DNA of 64,000 nucleotides, taken from positions 2,060,957 to 2,124,956 of the forward strand of contig ML662465.1 of assembly GCA_007570785.1 (NCBI GenBank). Reading direction: 5' to 3'. This stretch comes from Antilocapra americana (lineage: Eukaryota > Chordata > Mammalia > Artiodactyla > Antilocapridae). The notes beneath the pieces were generated by a model. It had not been told where the DNA came from. It saw nothing but the letters and a program-made list of their open reading frames with translations, and made no database searches. The position numbers were made by a program, and so were the translations under genes. The number at the start of each line of letters is the position of its first letter. The stretch's first letter is position 1. Of the stretch, positions 46,233 through 57,151 are shown in pieces.

Positions 46233-46556
46233 GTCGCATCGGTGAGAGTCGCTCGGTCGTGTCCGGCGCTTTGTGACCCATGGGCTCTACAGTCCATGGA
46301 GTTCTCCAGGCCAGCACACTGGAGTGGGCAGCCTTTCCCTTCGCCTCCAACGGAGCTTCCCAAGCCAGGGATCGAACCCAGGTCTCCCGCGCTGCTGACA
46401 GATTCTTTACCAGCTGAGCCGCCAGGGAAGCCCAAGAACACTGGAGCGGGTAGCCTATCCCTTCGCCAGGGCGTCTTCCCGACCTAGGAATCGAACCGGA
46501 GTCTCTCCCGCACTGCCGGCGGATTCTCTACCCGCTGAGCTACCAGGCAAGCCCTG
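46233..46556 (-). repeat. Two tandem Bov-tA copies inside the CpG island
   Basis: A full reverse copy (46233-46433, GAGAGTCGCTCGGTCGTGTC to GCCGCCAGGGAAGCCC) is followed at once by a partial second reverse copy (46434-46556, ending GAGCTACCAGGCAAGCCC). Both retain many CpG dinucleotides that other copies in the window have lost. Confidence 0.9.
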
Positions 46557-46907
46557 AGCCACGAACCAACCAGACACCAGAACCGGCGCAGGCGCACATC
46601 GGCCTGGCCGCACGCAAGCGCAGAAAGCAATACCTGCATAAGGAGCGCACCACGCATGCGCGGGGCCAGAGCGGCGCCCGGCTAAACCGCGTTCTCAGAG
46701 CGCATGCGCCGCCCCGGGTTTCGCTCCCCAAGGCCCCGGCTGAGTTTCGCGCTTTGAAGGGCTGCCCCCCGGCTTTCCAAGGCGCACGCGCGAGACGGTC
46801 CCTGCCCGCTTTGCTTCTACGAGCGACGCCTGCGCAGTCCTCCCCCTCAGCCCGGCGCCCTCCGCTTCTCAGGAGCCAGAGCTGCTCACTCCTCTCGAGT
46901 TGCTCAC

Positions 46908-47075
46908 CTATCTGGCTCAGGTTTGGGCGGTGGCGACTCGCCGGAGGCCGGCGACGACTGGCCCTTTGAAAACCAAGCGCTCCGGCCCTCTCCGAGTTGT
47001 CAGAGGCGTGCCGGAGTATCGATCGCTCGCAGCTCGATTGCCCACCAAGGCATGCCTAGCGGAGCGCCGAGTGAC
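46908..47075 (-). other. KDM8: Candidate KDM8 non-coding exon 1
   Basis: Minus-strand segment ending at a strong donor (GATAG|GTGAGC), with a GC-box array just upstream (47085-47100) and a TTTAAA-like motif near 47102-47107. The transcription start is an estimate. An alternative first exon could end near 46634, downstream of the NRF1-type sites. Confidence 0.35.
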
Positions 47076-47271
47076 CGATGCCGTGGCCCCGCCCCGCCCG
47101 ATTTTAAAGGCGAGAGGGTGGCCCTGTGGCCTAGGGTTGTTGGGCCTTTCCCTTGGTTTCTCCTCTGTGGCGTGGGGACACCCGCGATTACTCTGTAAGG
47201 GTAACTTCGTATACAAAGCAGTTTCTCACCCACCATTTTATCAGGCAGTCCTCTTTTTACAGAGAGGAAAA

Positions 47272-47563
47272 TCGAGGTAAACCAGTCCATCCTAAAGGAA
47301 ATTAATCTCAATATTCATTAGAAGGACTGATGCTGAAGCTCCAGTAGTTTGGCCACCTGATGGGAAGAGCCAACTCATTGGAAAAGACCCCGATGTTGGG
47401 AAAGATTGAAGGCAGGAGGAAAAGGGAATGACAGAGGACGAGATGGTTGGATGGCATCACCGACTGGATGGACATGAGTTTGAGGAAACTCTAGGAGATG
47501 GTAGACAGGGAAGCCTGGTGTGCTGCAGTTTATGGGCTTGCGAAGAGTTGAGCACTACTGAGC
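47272..47563 (+). repeat. BovB LINE 3' end
   Basis: Forward copy from AAACCAGTCCATCCTAAAGG through CTCATTGGAAAAGACCCCGA to GAGTTGAGCACTACTGAGCA, just beyond the CpG island. Confidence 0.9.
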
Positions 47564-47995
47564 AATTGATCAAGGCTCAGTGAAATAAAATGGCCAAATA
47601 TTTGTATTTTAGGAAAGTCGCAGATGCTGACTTTTCAAAGTTCACCCCCAAGTGCTGCATCCACGGCCTGTGGAAGTGAGGAGGACCAAGGTGTCATTAC
47701 GGAGTGGCAGGCAGGGGGTCAGAGCCTTCACTTTTGCCACTGCTGCCTTGATGTTGGGCAGTGTGGGCATCACCCCCGGGCGTCTGGTTTTGATCATTCA
47801 CCCTATGGCCTTAAAGGACCAAGCCCTTGGAAGTGCTGGGCAGAGGCATTGGAAGCACTGAGCAGAGGCGTTTGAAGTGCATGCTGAGAGTTTTGGAGGC
47901 TCATACTGGTTTTGGAGGCTGGGTAGAAATGGGAAGGAAACTCATTTACTGGTGTTAAAGAAAACTTTATTTGTGACTTTTGTTAAAGAAGGTAT
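47564..47995. other. Unique intergenic sequence
   Basis: About 430 bases with no repeat or gene that I recognise. A loose duplication (GGAAGTGCTGGGCAGAGGCA, then GGAAGCACTGAGCAGAGGCG) lies at about 47829-47869. Confidence 0.6.
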
Positions 47996-47996
47996 T

Positions 47997-48207
47997 GTTT
48001 AGTTGCTAAGTCATATCCAACCCTTTACAACCCCATGGAATGGAGCTTGCGAAGCTCTTCTGTCCATGGGATCTTCCAGGCAAGAATACTGGAGTGGGCT
48101 ATCATTTCTTTCTCCAGGGGATCTTCCTGATCCAGGGTTCAAACCTGGGTCTTCTGTATTGGCAAGTGAGTTTTTTTTTTTAACCACTGAGTCACCTGGG
48201 AAGCCCT
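47997..48207 (-). repeat. Bov-tA SINE
   Basis: Reverse copy from TTTAGTTGCTAAGTCATATC to GAGTCACCTGGGAAGCCC. Confidence 0.92.
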
Positions 48208-48720
48208 AAAGGCAGACTTTATCCATGGAAGACTGCTGCAGTGGAACGTGGGGTGGGGTGTGGGTATGTTGATAAGGTAGAGATGAAGTACAGCTCTGAA
48301 CATAAGAAGGACAAGTGGAGATTGATAACCAAGGAACAAGGTCTGGCTCAGTGGACAGAAACTTACTAAGAGGAAGTGTCATGGCTAAGGGGAATTCTAA
48401 CTGAACCAAGTTCACAGAATTTTTGCTGATGGCAGGCCAGGGTGATAAGATATCAAGGGCGGAGGATAAGGGTTGTGATCAGATATGAAGGGTCAGGGGA
48501 TTTTTGCTAAACTGACCCGTCAGAATTCTTGGTGAAACTAGACTAAACAGATTAAAAGCAGAGCCCAAGGGCACGGTCTAGTTACAAAGAGGGCTCTTCA
48601 GAAGAGTCTGACTAGAGTTAAGTCGAGGAGAGAGTCTTTGTCATTGGTTACCAGGGATGTGTCAGGCATTGTCTGGGCTCCTTAGATTTCCCCAAATTAC
48701 ATAACTGTCTCCACAACCCT
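48208..48720. other. Unique intergenic sequence
   Basis: About 510 bases of unassigned sequence between a Bov-tA and a BovB; no gene, RNA or promoter signal seen. Possibly ERV-related, but I cannot place it. Confidence 0.5.
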
Positions 48721-48723
48721 GTG

Positions 48724-49600
48724 TTGTTCAGTCTTGTCCAACTCATTGTGACTCCATGGACTGCAGCATGCCAGGCTTCCCTGTCCTTCACCATCTCCCA
48801 TAGCTTGCTCAAACTCATGTCCATTGAGTGATACCATTCAACTGTTTCATCCTCTGTCGTCCCCTCCTCCTGCCTTCAATCTTTCCCAGCATCAGAGTCT
48901 TTTCCAGTGAGTCGGCTCTTCACATCAAGTGGCCAAAATATTAAAGCGTCAGCCTCAGCATCAGTCTTTCCAATAAATATTCAGGATTGATTTCTTTTGG
49001 GATTGGTGGTGGTTTAGTTGCTAAGTCATGTCTGACTCTTGGGACTCCATGGACTGTAGCCTGTCAGGCTCCTCTGTCCATGGGATTCTCCAGGCAAGAA
49101 TACTGAAGTGGGTTGCCATTTCCTTCTCCAAGGGATCTTCTTGACCCAGGAATCAAACCCAGGCCTCCTATATTGCAGGCCAATTCTTTATCTACTGAGG
49201 TATAAGGAAATCCTCCTTCAGGATTGACTGCTTTGATCTCCTTGCAGTCCAAGCAATTCACAAAAGTCTTTACCAGCACCACAGTTCAAAGCATCAGTTT
49301 TTGGAGCTCAGCCTTCTTTATGGTCCAACTCTCACATCCATATATAACTATTGGAAAAACCATAGCTTTGACTAGATAGACCTTTTTCAGCAAAGTAATG
49401 TCTCTGCTTTTTAATACACTGTCTAGGTTTGTCATAGCTTTTCTTCCAAGGACAAGTGTCTTTTAATTTCATGTGTGCAGTCACCATCTGCAGTCATTTT
49501 GGAGTCCAAGAAAATAAAGTATGTCACTGTTTCCATTGTTTCCCCATTGATTTGCCATGAAGTGATGGCACCAGAGGCCATGAGCTTTGTTTTTTTGAAT
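48724..49600 (-). repeat. BovB LINE 3' part, split by a Bov-tA SINE
   Basis: Reverse BovB: GTTGTTCAGTCTTGTCCAAC, TCAATCTTTCCCAGCATCAG, then after the insertion GACTGCTTTGATCTCCTTGC and CCATAGCTTTGACTAGATAG. A reverse Bov-tA occupies about 49010-49215. Confidence 0.9.
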
Positions 49601-49681
49601 GTTAAATTTTAAACCAGGTTTTTCTACAACCCTGTGCAGTCAAGATTATCATGTTAATTTTAGAAACCTTGACCTGGCAGG

Positions 49682-49912
49682 TCAGTTCAGTCGCTCAGTC
49701 ATGTCCGACTCTTTGTGACCCCGTGAACTGCAGCACTCCAGGCCTCCCTGTCCATCACCAACTCCCAGAGTCCACCCAAACCCATGTGCATCGAGTCGGT
49801 GATGCCATCCAACTATCTCCTCCTCTGTCTTCCCCTTCTCCTCCTGCCCCAGTCCTTCCTAGCATCAGGGTCTTTTCCAATGAGTCAACTCTTTGCATGA
49901 GGTGGCTTGACC
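49682..49912 (-). repeat. BovB LINE 3' tail
   Basis: Reverse copy beginning TCAGTTCAGTCGCTCAGTCA and ending AATGAGTCAACTCTTTGCAT; the second BovB within 1.2 kb in the same direction. Confidence 0.9.
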
Positions 49913-51447
49913 TGGCATTGGCTTTAAGCAAAATTTCAGTTCCCTGGCCAGAGACTGAAGTCAGGCCTTGGCAGTGAGCACTAAATCTAACCCCTAGACC
50001 ACCAGGGCAGAGGCCAGTGACAAGGCCCTGGCTCATAAGCTCTGTAGAAATGCTTTTCTGCATAGAGAGTAGTGAAGCAAGTAAAGTGTTTATTAGGAGG
50101 GAAGAGAGTGCTTGAGGATAGACACATGAGTAGACTCAGAGAAAGAGTCACACCCTCGTGGTAGTTTGAGTCACTCATATGGGGCATTTCTTCTGGATTC
50201 CCTTTGACCAACCATCTTACTTTGCCTGGCTCTGAGTCCCTATTTGGTTAATCTCATGGTCCTTCCCTGCATGAACATGTGTCTGTTAACCAAGATGGAT
50301 TCCAGTAGAAGCTTATGGGTTGAATGACAGCACTCTCTTTTTGACTTCCAAGGGAACTTTCTGTGCATATGTATAGTTGGGACGATCTCCTTGACTTTGA
50401 GAATGAGAAATATGTGGTCTCTGTCTTTTGTCTGGACAGGGCTCATCTCTTCTAACTCTTCATCTTGGAATATCTGTCCACCAGGACTAACTCCAGCTGC
50501 TCAATCTGGGGCCCATCTATCTCCTATAGATGGTCCTGTAGTCCTATAGACTATAAATGTCTAATTTATAGTTCAGGATCCTGAAGCTTGCTCAAGGCTA
50601 CTTCAGCTGATCTGTGGATTTTGGCAACTGTGCTAGCACCTAAGAAAACACACTGAATCAATTTTACCTGGCCCTTATGTGCCTCACAATGGGAGTCATG
50701 GATATTTATTGAGTGCTTACTTTGCACTCAGTGCTTCCAAGTTACTTTAAAAATATTTGATAGCTATTTTAATTGTCATCACCAGTCGAGTGAAGATAGG
50801 GTTCAATTGTACCCTATGCTCCTGGGAAACAGGATGAAAGGAAGTCCCCTTACCCTTTTTTTTGTTCTGGAAAACCATTTACTGCAAAGAACCACACTTC
50901 CCCCTATGACTTGGGGAGAACTCACGGATGCCTACTTTGTTTACCTGTGACAAGGCCAGTCACAGCCCCTCTGAATCCCTGTTCTTTGCCTCATAAGTGA
51001 TTAGCTGAACTGCTTGTCTCCAGCAGTCAGTCGGAGCCAAATTTCCTTGTGAAAATGAAAAAGTTTCATTCCGAATGAAAATGTTGCCCACCATCTCGGT
51101 ACACAACAAATGTTGCCCACCATCAAGCCATGGGCACTAGAGCCGCTGCTGTCGGTGAGCCCCGAGAATTCAAGACATAGAAAAACAGGATGCTGGCCCT
51201 CCATGGTTAAGATACATACCCCAAGAATAATTTTGATGAGCCCACACTCTTGCATCTTCCCAAACATAGAAAGGCACTAAGATTGTTAACCTGTGGTGTC
51301 TGATATTGTGATTAGCAAGAATCTTTTGATGTTCCACTTCATGGGTTTTTTTTGTTGTTTGTTTTCAGCAAAAACTCCTCTATATCTTGGCTTTTCTCTC
51401 ACTTCTTTGTAACGGTTCCTCTCTGAGAGGCTGTATCCTGAGCTATG
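49913..51447. other. Intergenic sequence, little recognised
   Basis: Mostly unassigned A/T-balanced sequence, with a likely forward or diverged MIR near 50700-50800 (GATATTTATTGAGTGCTTAC). A 20-base near-duplicate, GAATGAAAATGTTGCCCACC and AACAAATGTTGCCCACCATC, lies at 51073-51123. No gene seen. Parts of 50.0-50.6 kb could be an endogenous retroviral LTR, but I cannot support it. Confidence 0.45.
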
Positions 51448-51660
51448 CGTGCGTGCTCAGTCTTGTCCGAATCTTTGAGACCCCTGTAAACTGCAACCCA
51501 CCAGGCTCCTCCATTTGCGGAGTTTTTCAGGCAAGAATCCTGGAGTGGGTTGTAATTTCCTCCTCCAGAGGATCTTCCCAACCCGGGAGCTGAACCCACA
51601 TCTCCTACAGTTCCTGCATTGGCAGGCAAAACCCTGACGACTAAGCCACCTGGGAAGTCC
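51448..51660 (-). repeat. Bov-tA SINE
   Basis: Reverse copy from CGTGCGTGCTCAGTCTTGTC to AAGCCACCTGGGAAGTCCC. Confidence 0.9.
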
Positions 51661-51867
51661 CATTCTGGGCTCTAGGCCTTAGTAATGTCTCTGAACAAAA
51701 CAGAACTCTCAACATTTAGGTTGTGAGTTTTTTGGTTTTTTTTTTGGTTGACCCTTGTTAGCTAAACTGCTTAAATTCTCTGCTTCCTCCAAATCCCTTA
51801 ATTTTGCTCCACTCTCAGTCTAACCCCTCCTGAGAGGAGACTGGCCTCAGGACAAAATATTCCCTGA

Positions 51868-52072
51868 CTTCCCTGGTGGCTCAGATGGTAAAGAATCTGC
51901 CTGCAGTGCAGGAGAACTGGGTTCAATCCCTGGGTCAAGAAGATCCTCTGGAATGGGAAATGGCAACCCACTCCAGTATTCCTGGAGAGTCCCGTGGACA
52001 AAGGAGCCTGGCAGGCTACAGTCCATGGGGTCACAAAGAGTGGAACATGACTAAGCAAGTCACACTTTCACT
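51868..52072 (+). repeat. Bov-tA SINE
   Basis: Forward copy from ACTTCCCTGGTGGCTCAGAT to AAGCAAGTCACACTTTCACT. Confidence 0.93.
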
Positions 52073-52089
52073 TTACTGACCCATCTTAC

Positions 52090-52400
52090 CTCCCTTTCAT
52101 CCCCCTCTCAGTTCTTTCTTGCCTTTGTTTTCTCTTCCTTATAAAAGGAAAATTCTTTTTGCTTAACCCTTGAGGTGCTTGCAGAAATATAGTCACAGCA
52201 CTGTCTCTGATACAATAGCCTCCTCTCGCCTTTGCGATCTTCTTTTCAAATCAAAGCCTCCCCTTACTAAGTCTGACTTTGCTTTTATTTGCCAGTGGAT
52301 GGGCAGAGACTACAACAGTGGGGGCACTCAGCCTCTAGGAGCCCAGACAGGCCTCACTGCAGGGGCCAAAAGAGATTCGAAACCAGGACCCCCTGATTCT
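52090..52400 (+). mobile_element. Possible LTR fragment (ERV type)
   Basis: A TATA-like TTATAAAAGG at 52139-52148 is followed by GCGATCTTCTTTTCAAATCA and AAAGCCTCCCCTTACTAAGT, a layout like the U3/R/U5 region of an LTR. No coding frame for viral proteins is seen next to it. Tentative. Confidence 0.3.
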
Positions 52401-54887
52401 AGAAGGATACCCTGACTTTATTCTATAATCAGGAAATAGACTCTGGTCTTTAACATTGAATGGGAAGTGCTGCCAGTCAGACAATGATAAATACTCCTTT
52501 TGCCAGCTTGTTTGTGTTTTCAAAACTGGCTGAGGTGAACTGTGGCACAGATGAAATGTTTTTAGAAAAGAAAAAAACCACAGTCTTTCACCATGGGGTT
52601 CCGCTTCCTGCAGCCTCACCAATTCACCCCTATCCCACCTTCCCTCATTTCCCGCAGCCTTGGAATTGGCCATCAAGCTGACAGACCCATTTGAGTGCTT
52701 CAAGAGGCATTGAGCAAATAAAAGGCATCATTTATGTCCCTGTTTGTGATTTTTCTCCATTTGATCAGCAGCCTGTAATTTTAATATACCCCAGTGTGCT
52801 GGGGATGTTTGTGGCTTAATTATCACATTTATTCAAAATATGCACATGCAAACAATATTCAAACTGAAAAACAACACTTAGCTTGGCAACGGAAGAGACG
52901 TTTAATTTACTCCCATTGTTGAAAGATGGTGTGAAAACCTCCCATATACTGGCTCTTCCAATGGTTTGCTGTGTGACCTAGGGCTGCCGGTCACTTACCT
53001 GTTCTGTGCCTTCATTCCACTTTGGCATGTGATCTTCACTGCCTCAGCAAGGTGTTAGCAAGTTGAAGATGATTTTAGAAGTCTGGGCAGGAAAAAACAT
53101 AATGTGTTGTTAGCTGGACTCCACCGGGATGGAGGCAAGAAGTCTCTGACGTCAAGTCACACAGACTGGAACACTTACTGCTTTTATGAAGCCCTAGTGT
53201 TCTCCTCCAGGAAATGGGTATGAGAACCTCCATACCCATGACTATTACATGGTGAGTATTAATAAGACAATTACATGTCTCAAGCTATATCCCCTATTCT
53301 CTTGTTTGTTCCAGAATCCGTATGTCCCATCTTCACCTACTGGTCCAGGTTCTCCTTCCTCTTCCTGTTCCTTGTCTCTGGCAGGGTTGTGACTACTTTG
53401 ACCAGTAGAATATGGCAGGAGTGATGCTATGGGAGTTCTGGGGCTGAGTCTTAGAAACTGATGAAGCTTCTGCTTTGTTCCCTGGAAGTCTCAGAGCCAG
53501 GAGCAGCCCTGTAAGATGTCTGACCACCCTGAAGCCCAGGTACTGGGAGCTGGAGTGAATGAGCCTTCTGAGGATTCTAGCCCTAGGCATGCAAGTCTTC
53601 ACAGCTGAACCCTGGTTGTGATGGAGTAGAGACAAGCTGCATCTGCCATGCCATTTCCCACCCCATTGAATCTGCAAGCACGATATAATGGTTGTATGAA
53701 TGAGCTTGAGATAGTTCAGAGGTAAATAAAGGGAAGGGGAGTAATTCAGATACCTTCCATGGGGAGGGGGGCTGTTCCAGCAGAGTAAACAGTCTGTCTG
53801 GAGGGGAAGGGGGCAGAAGAGACCGTAGTGGTGATTTAGAGCAAAGACCCCCAAAGTGTGGGTGCTCCCCCTGGTGATCTAAAGACTGCCTGGGGAGACA
53901 TTTTCCCCCGCGCTGGGGAATGCTGAAGTGTCGCTGTCGCATTCATTCCCTCAGGAATAGCCGCCCAGTCTGCCCAGGTACAGGCAATAACATTTTGGTC
54001 ACAACTGCCACCTGCTCTGCCGCGATTACACAGTGACATTGCTAGAGGCATCCTGGCTTCAGGTGCTAAATGTGAAAATGCACTTGCGTCTTAGAATAGA
54101 TCAAGAGGGGTAAGAAAATAGTACCAGCACTAGGGATTGGCAGAATATGGAAAACTGGCAAAGGGAGGCAGAGACTGGGAGCTACTTGGTAAGGACTCTT
54201 GTGAGAGGGCATGGGGAAAGGGGCCAGGGAGACGGCGGGATGGTGCCCCTTTCTGGCCTGGTTCGGCCAAGACTGAACCAGGTCTTGCTGGCTCCAGGCT
54301 CAGCGCTCTCCTCTTTTTTTCTTACATCTCCAATGCCCACCTGCGATCTCGCTGTTCAGTCTTCCTTCCTGCAGGAATTTCAGTGCAGACTGAAAGAGTG
54401 GAGGGAAGAAGTGTGAGACTCTGGGCTGTCTTGAGAGGGGACAGCTTGGGCTCTGCTCCTCACAGAACATTCTAGTCCCTGCTGCTGAGGCATCTCTCTC
54501 AGCCTGGCTGGCTGTTTGTTCTGCTGTCTGCCAGCTGCAGGAGGTTTCTGGGAGCTGTGCTCAGCCTGGTGTGGTGATGCCTCTGAGGATGAAGCAGAAG
54601 CAAGAGTCAGACAGGATGCCCTGTCCTCGCCTATGTTCATCCCCGTGTCCTTCGGGAGAGGCTGTCATCAGTGAGCAGTGAGGGGGCAAATATGGACAAA
54701 GAGCTTAATTGATTTTTCCCAGGGGGACCAGAAGAGCCATTTAACATCATCATCATCATGACTGTGATTACCTTTGTTTTCAACAGTGGAAATAGTTATC
54801 ATTTCTAGAGTGTTTAGAAGCTGAGTGCTTTGTATACACATTGTCAGCTTTTCTCTTTGCTTGTAATTCTGGAGACGTTGATACTAA
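52401..54887. other. Intergenic, mostly unique sequence
   Basis: No gene is recognised. An AT-rich, repeat-poor block lies at about 52700-53120 (see findings). A sequence at about 53840-54080 has the look of an old DNA transposon but was not identified. The short reading frames here have no domains. Confidence 0.5.
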
Positions 54888-55023
54888 AACTCTATTTTAT
54901 TTCATTTGTTTATCTGTCACACCACACAGCTTGTGGGATGTTAGCTCCCTGACCAAGGATCAAACCCACATCTTCTGCAGTGAAATTGTGGAGCCCTAAC
55001 CGGTGGACCATCAGGGAAGTCCT
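54888..55023 (-). repeat. CHR-type SINE, short
   Basis: Reverse copy: ACAGCTTGTGGGATGTTAGC to GGACCATCAGGGAAGTCC. It sits within MIR-like text (54820-55110). Confidence 0.75.
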
Positions 55024-56142
55024 TAAAAGTCCATTTTAAAGTAGAGAAAAGGGAAGTTTGAGATAGTAACCTACCCAAGGTCATACAATTACTGGGGCAC
55101 AGCTGTCCCCCAGTCCTCTAGTCCTAGTTGATTGCAGGAAATGTGGGAAGGCACTTTAATTACCCAGAGCCTCATGTTCCTTAGGGAGCAGACCAAATCT
55201 CGAGTACCCCAGACCTTCAGAGGGATTACCTGTAGTGAAGGAGCTGGAGAACCTTGGGGTGAAATTATCAGTGATCCCCATCAAGGCAATTCTACAAATA
55301 ACTTCCTGAGTCTTCTGATAAACCAGGCACTGTTATACTCTGGTGGGGGTGGTGAGGATGAAGCTACAAAGATGGAAAGGCATATTATAAGTCCTTGGCA
55401 ACTTAACATTAGTAGTAGGAAGATTAAGTATAAGGACAAACTAGCACATATCATCCTCTTTGATTTATATTAGACATATTTTGATTATAAATTATAGAAA
55501 TCTAGCTGAAATGGACACATTTACTGAATCACATCACAGAGAATCTTAAGGATTTATGGCTTCAGGCAAGGCTGGATCTAGGTGCTCAGATGGTATGGCA
55601 ACATGTCTTGGTCTCTCTTCTCTCTGCTGAATTGATTGGCTTTATTTCTAGGTAGACTCTTCCTGTGGTGGCCCCTTGCAGCTACAAGTTTACAACCTGG
55701 GCTTAGGAACTCCAGGGGAAATAGAGTGCCTCTTTCCAAAGAGTTGTAACAAAAGTCCTGAAGAAAACTCCCATTGGGTGGCCTGGGTCCCCAGGTATAT
55801 GCCTGAACCAATCACTGTGTAAGCTGGCTGTGATACTGTGATGGGCTGAGACTGGGTATGCGTTTCCCCTTAATTGAGAGTTGGGATTGGGCAGTTCTGC
55901 TGTCAAAAACTGGGGTGCTGTTATTGGAAGAAAGGAAGCAGATGCTGGGCAGGCAAAACCCTACATAACCCAAGGCCAGAAATGGCCTTGGTGTGCATTA
56001 TCCAATACCTTCATTTTATAGATGGGAAAAACTTCGAATCCCATCTCTGCCGCAGGCCCTGAGCAATCTCTTCACTTCCCCATGCCTCAGTTTCCTCATC
56101 TTTAAATCAACTAGAATAATGACATCATAGGATTAACTAGAG
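55024..56142. other. Intergenic sequence
   Basis: About 1.1 kb with no recognised gene or RNA. A MIR-like remnant is likely near 56080-56110 (CCTCAGTTTCCTCATCTTTA). Confidence 0.5.
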
Positions 56143-56477
56143 GGACTTCCCTAGCATTGGTTGCGGTTCCCTATCATTGGCAGTGGTTAAGAATCTGCCT
56201 GCCAATGCAGGGGACATGGATTCCATCCCTGGTCCAGGAACTACGATTCCACATGCCTTGAGGTAAATAAGCCATGAGCACAGCTACTGAGCCCAAGCGC
56301 TGCAAGTACTGAAGCTCTAGCACCCATGATCCACAACAAGAGAAGCCACCATAGTGAGAAGCCCAAGCACGCAACTAGAGAGGAGCCCCCGCATGCAGCA
56401 GCCAGAGAAAGCTTGCAAGCAGCAGCAAAGATCCAGCACAGCCATGAATTAATTAATAAATTAATTAAATAAAAAGA
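56143..56477 (+). repeat. CHR-type SINE, long form
   Basis: Forward copy: head AGGGACTTCCCTAGCATTGG, body CAACAAGAGAAGCCACCATA and tail AAATAAATTAATTAAATAAA. Confidence 0.85.
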
Positions 56478-56553
56478 CTTTGAACTCCCACTGCGGGGGG
56501 CACAGATTTGATTGCTGATTGGGTGACTAACATTCTGCATGCTGTGTAGAGTG

Positions 56554-56555
56554 GC

Positions 56556-56590
<35 letters not shown>

Positions 56591-56647
56591 CTGTATGTCT
56601 GTATATATATTTTTAGTTAATTGGTTAGTTTAATATAGAGTTAATTT

Positions 56648-56681
<34 letters not shown>

Positions 56682-56950
56682 TAGTCGCTCAGTTTTGTCC
56701 NNNNNNNNNNNNNNNNNNNNNNNNNNNNNNNNNNNNNNNNNNNNNNNNNNNNNNNNNNNNNNNNNNNNNNNNNNNNNNNNNNNNNNNNNNNNNNNNNNNN
56801 ATATATATGTATGTATGTATATATTTTTTAATATAGAGTTAATTGGATATATATATATATATGTATGTATGTATATATTTTTTAATATAGAGTTAATTGG
56901 AAAGATTGTGTGTGTGTGTGTGTGTGTGTGTGTTAGTCGCTCAGTTTTGT
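56554..56950. repeat. AT and TG microsatellites around the gap
   Basis: (AT)n at about 56557-56600, (TG)n at about 56648-56680, (AT)/(GTAT)n at 56801-56825 and 56847-56878, and (TG)n at about 56907-56932. The block TTTAATATAGAGTTAATT occurs three times (about 56629, 56828, 56882). Confidence 0.9.
56701..56800. other. Assembly gap (100 N)
   Basis: Exactly 100 N, the usual placeholder for a gap of unknown size, placed inside a microsatellite/SINE junction. Confidence 0.99.
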
Positions 56951-57132
56951 CCAATTCTGTGAACCCATGGACTGTAGCCCATCAGGCTCCTCTGTCTAAA
57001 GGATTCTCAAGGCAAGAATACTGGAGTGGGTTGCCATTTCCTTCTCCAGGGGATTTTCCCCACCCAGGGATGAGCCTGGGTCTTCTGCATTGCAGGCAGA
57101 TTCTTTACCTTCTAAACCATCAGGGAAGTCTC
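56931..57132 (-). repeat. Bov-tA SINE
   Basis: Reverse copy from GTGTTAGTCGCTCAGTTTTG to AAACCATCAGGGAAGTCTC. Its first 23 bases also appear just left of the gap (56678-56700). Confidence 0.92.
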
Positions 57133-57151
57133 TTTAATATATCTATGTATC

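Larger units (their letters stand above)
45840..47120. promoter_or_regulatory. KDM8: CpG island, probable KDM8 promoter
   Basis: Dense CpG over about 1.2 kb. There are two NRF1-type palindromes, GCGCATGCGC at 46700-46709 and CGCATGCGCG at 46653-46662, and a GC-box cluster (GGCCCCGCCCCGCCCG) at 47085-47100. Candidate minus-strand splice donors for a non-coding first exon are GATAG|GTGAGC (exon end 46908) and TGCAG|GTATTG (exon end near 46634). Placement upstream of KDM8 and the absence of any other gene nearby make it the natural promoter; which first exon is used cannot be decided here. Confidence 0.75.

Noticed and set aside
45768..46487. 239-residue forward open frame at the CpG island
   Set aside because: It runs through the tandem Bov-tA copies and CpG-rich DNA; no homology or splice structure.
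52090..52400. Intact endogenous retrovirus
   Set aside because: No gag, pol or env frame was seen anywhere near; at most an LTR fragment.
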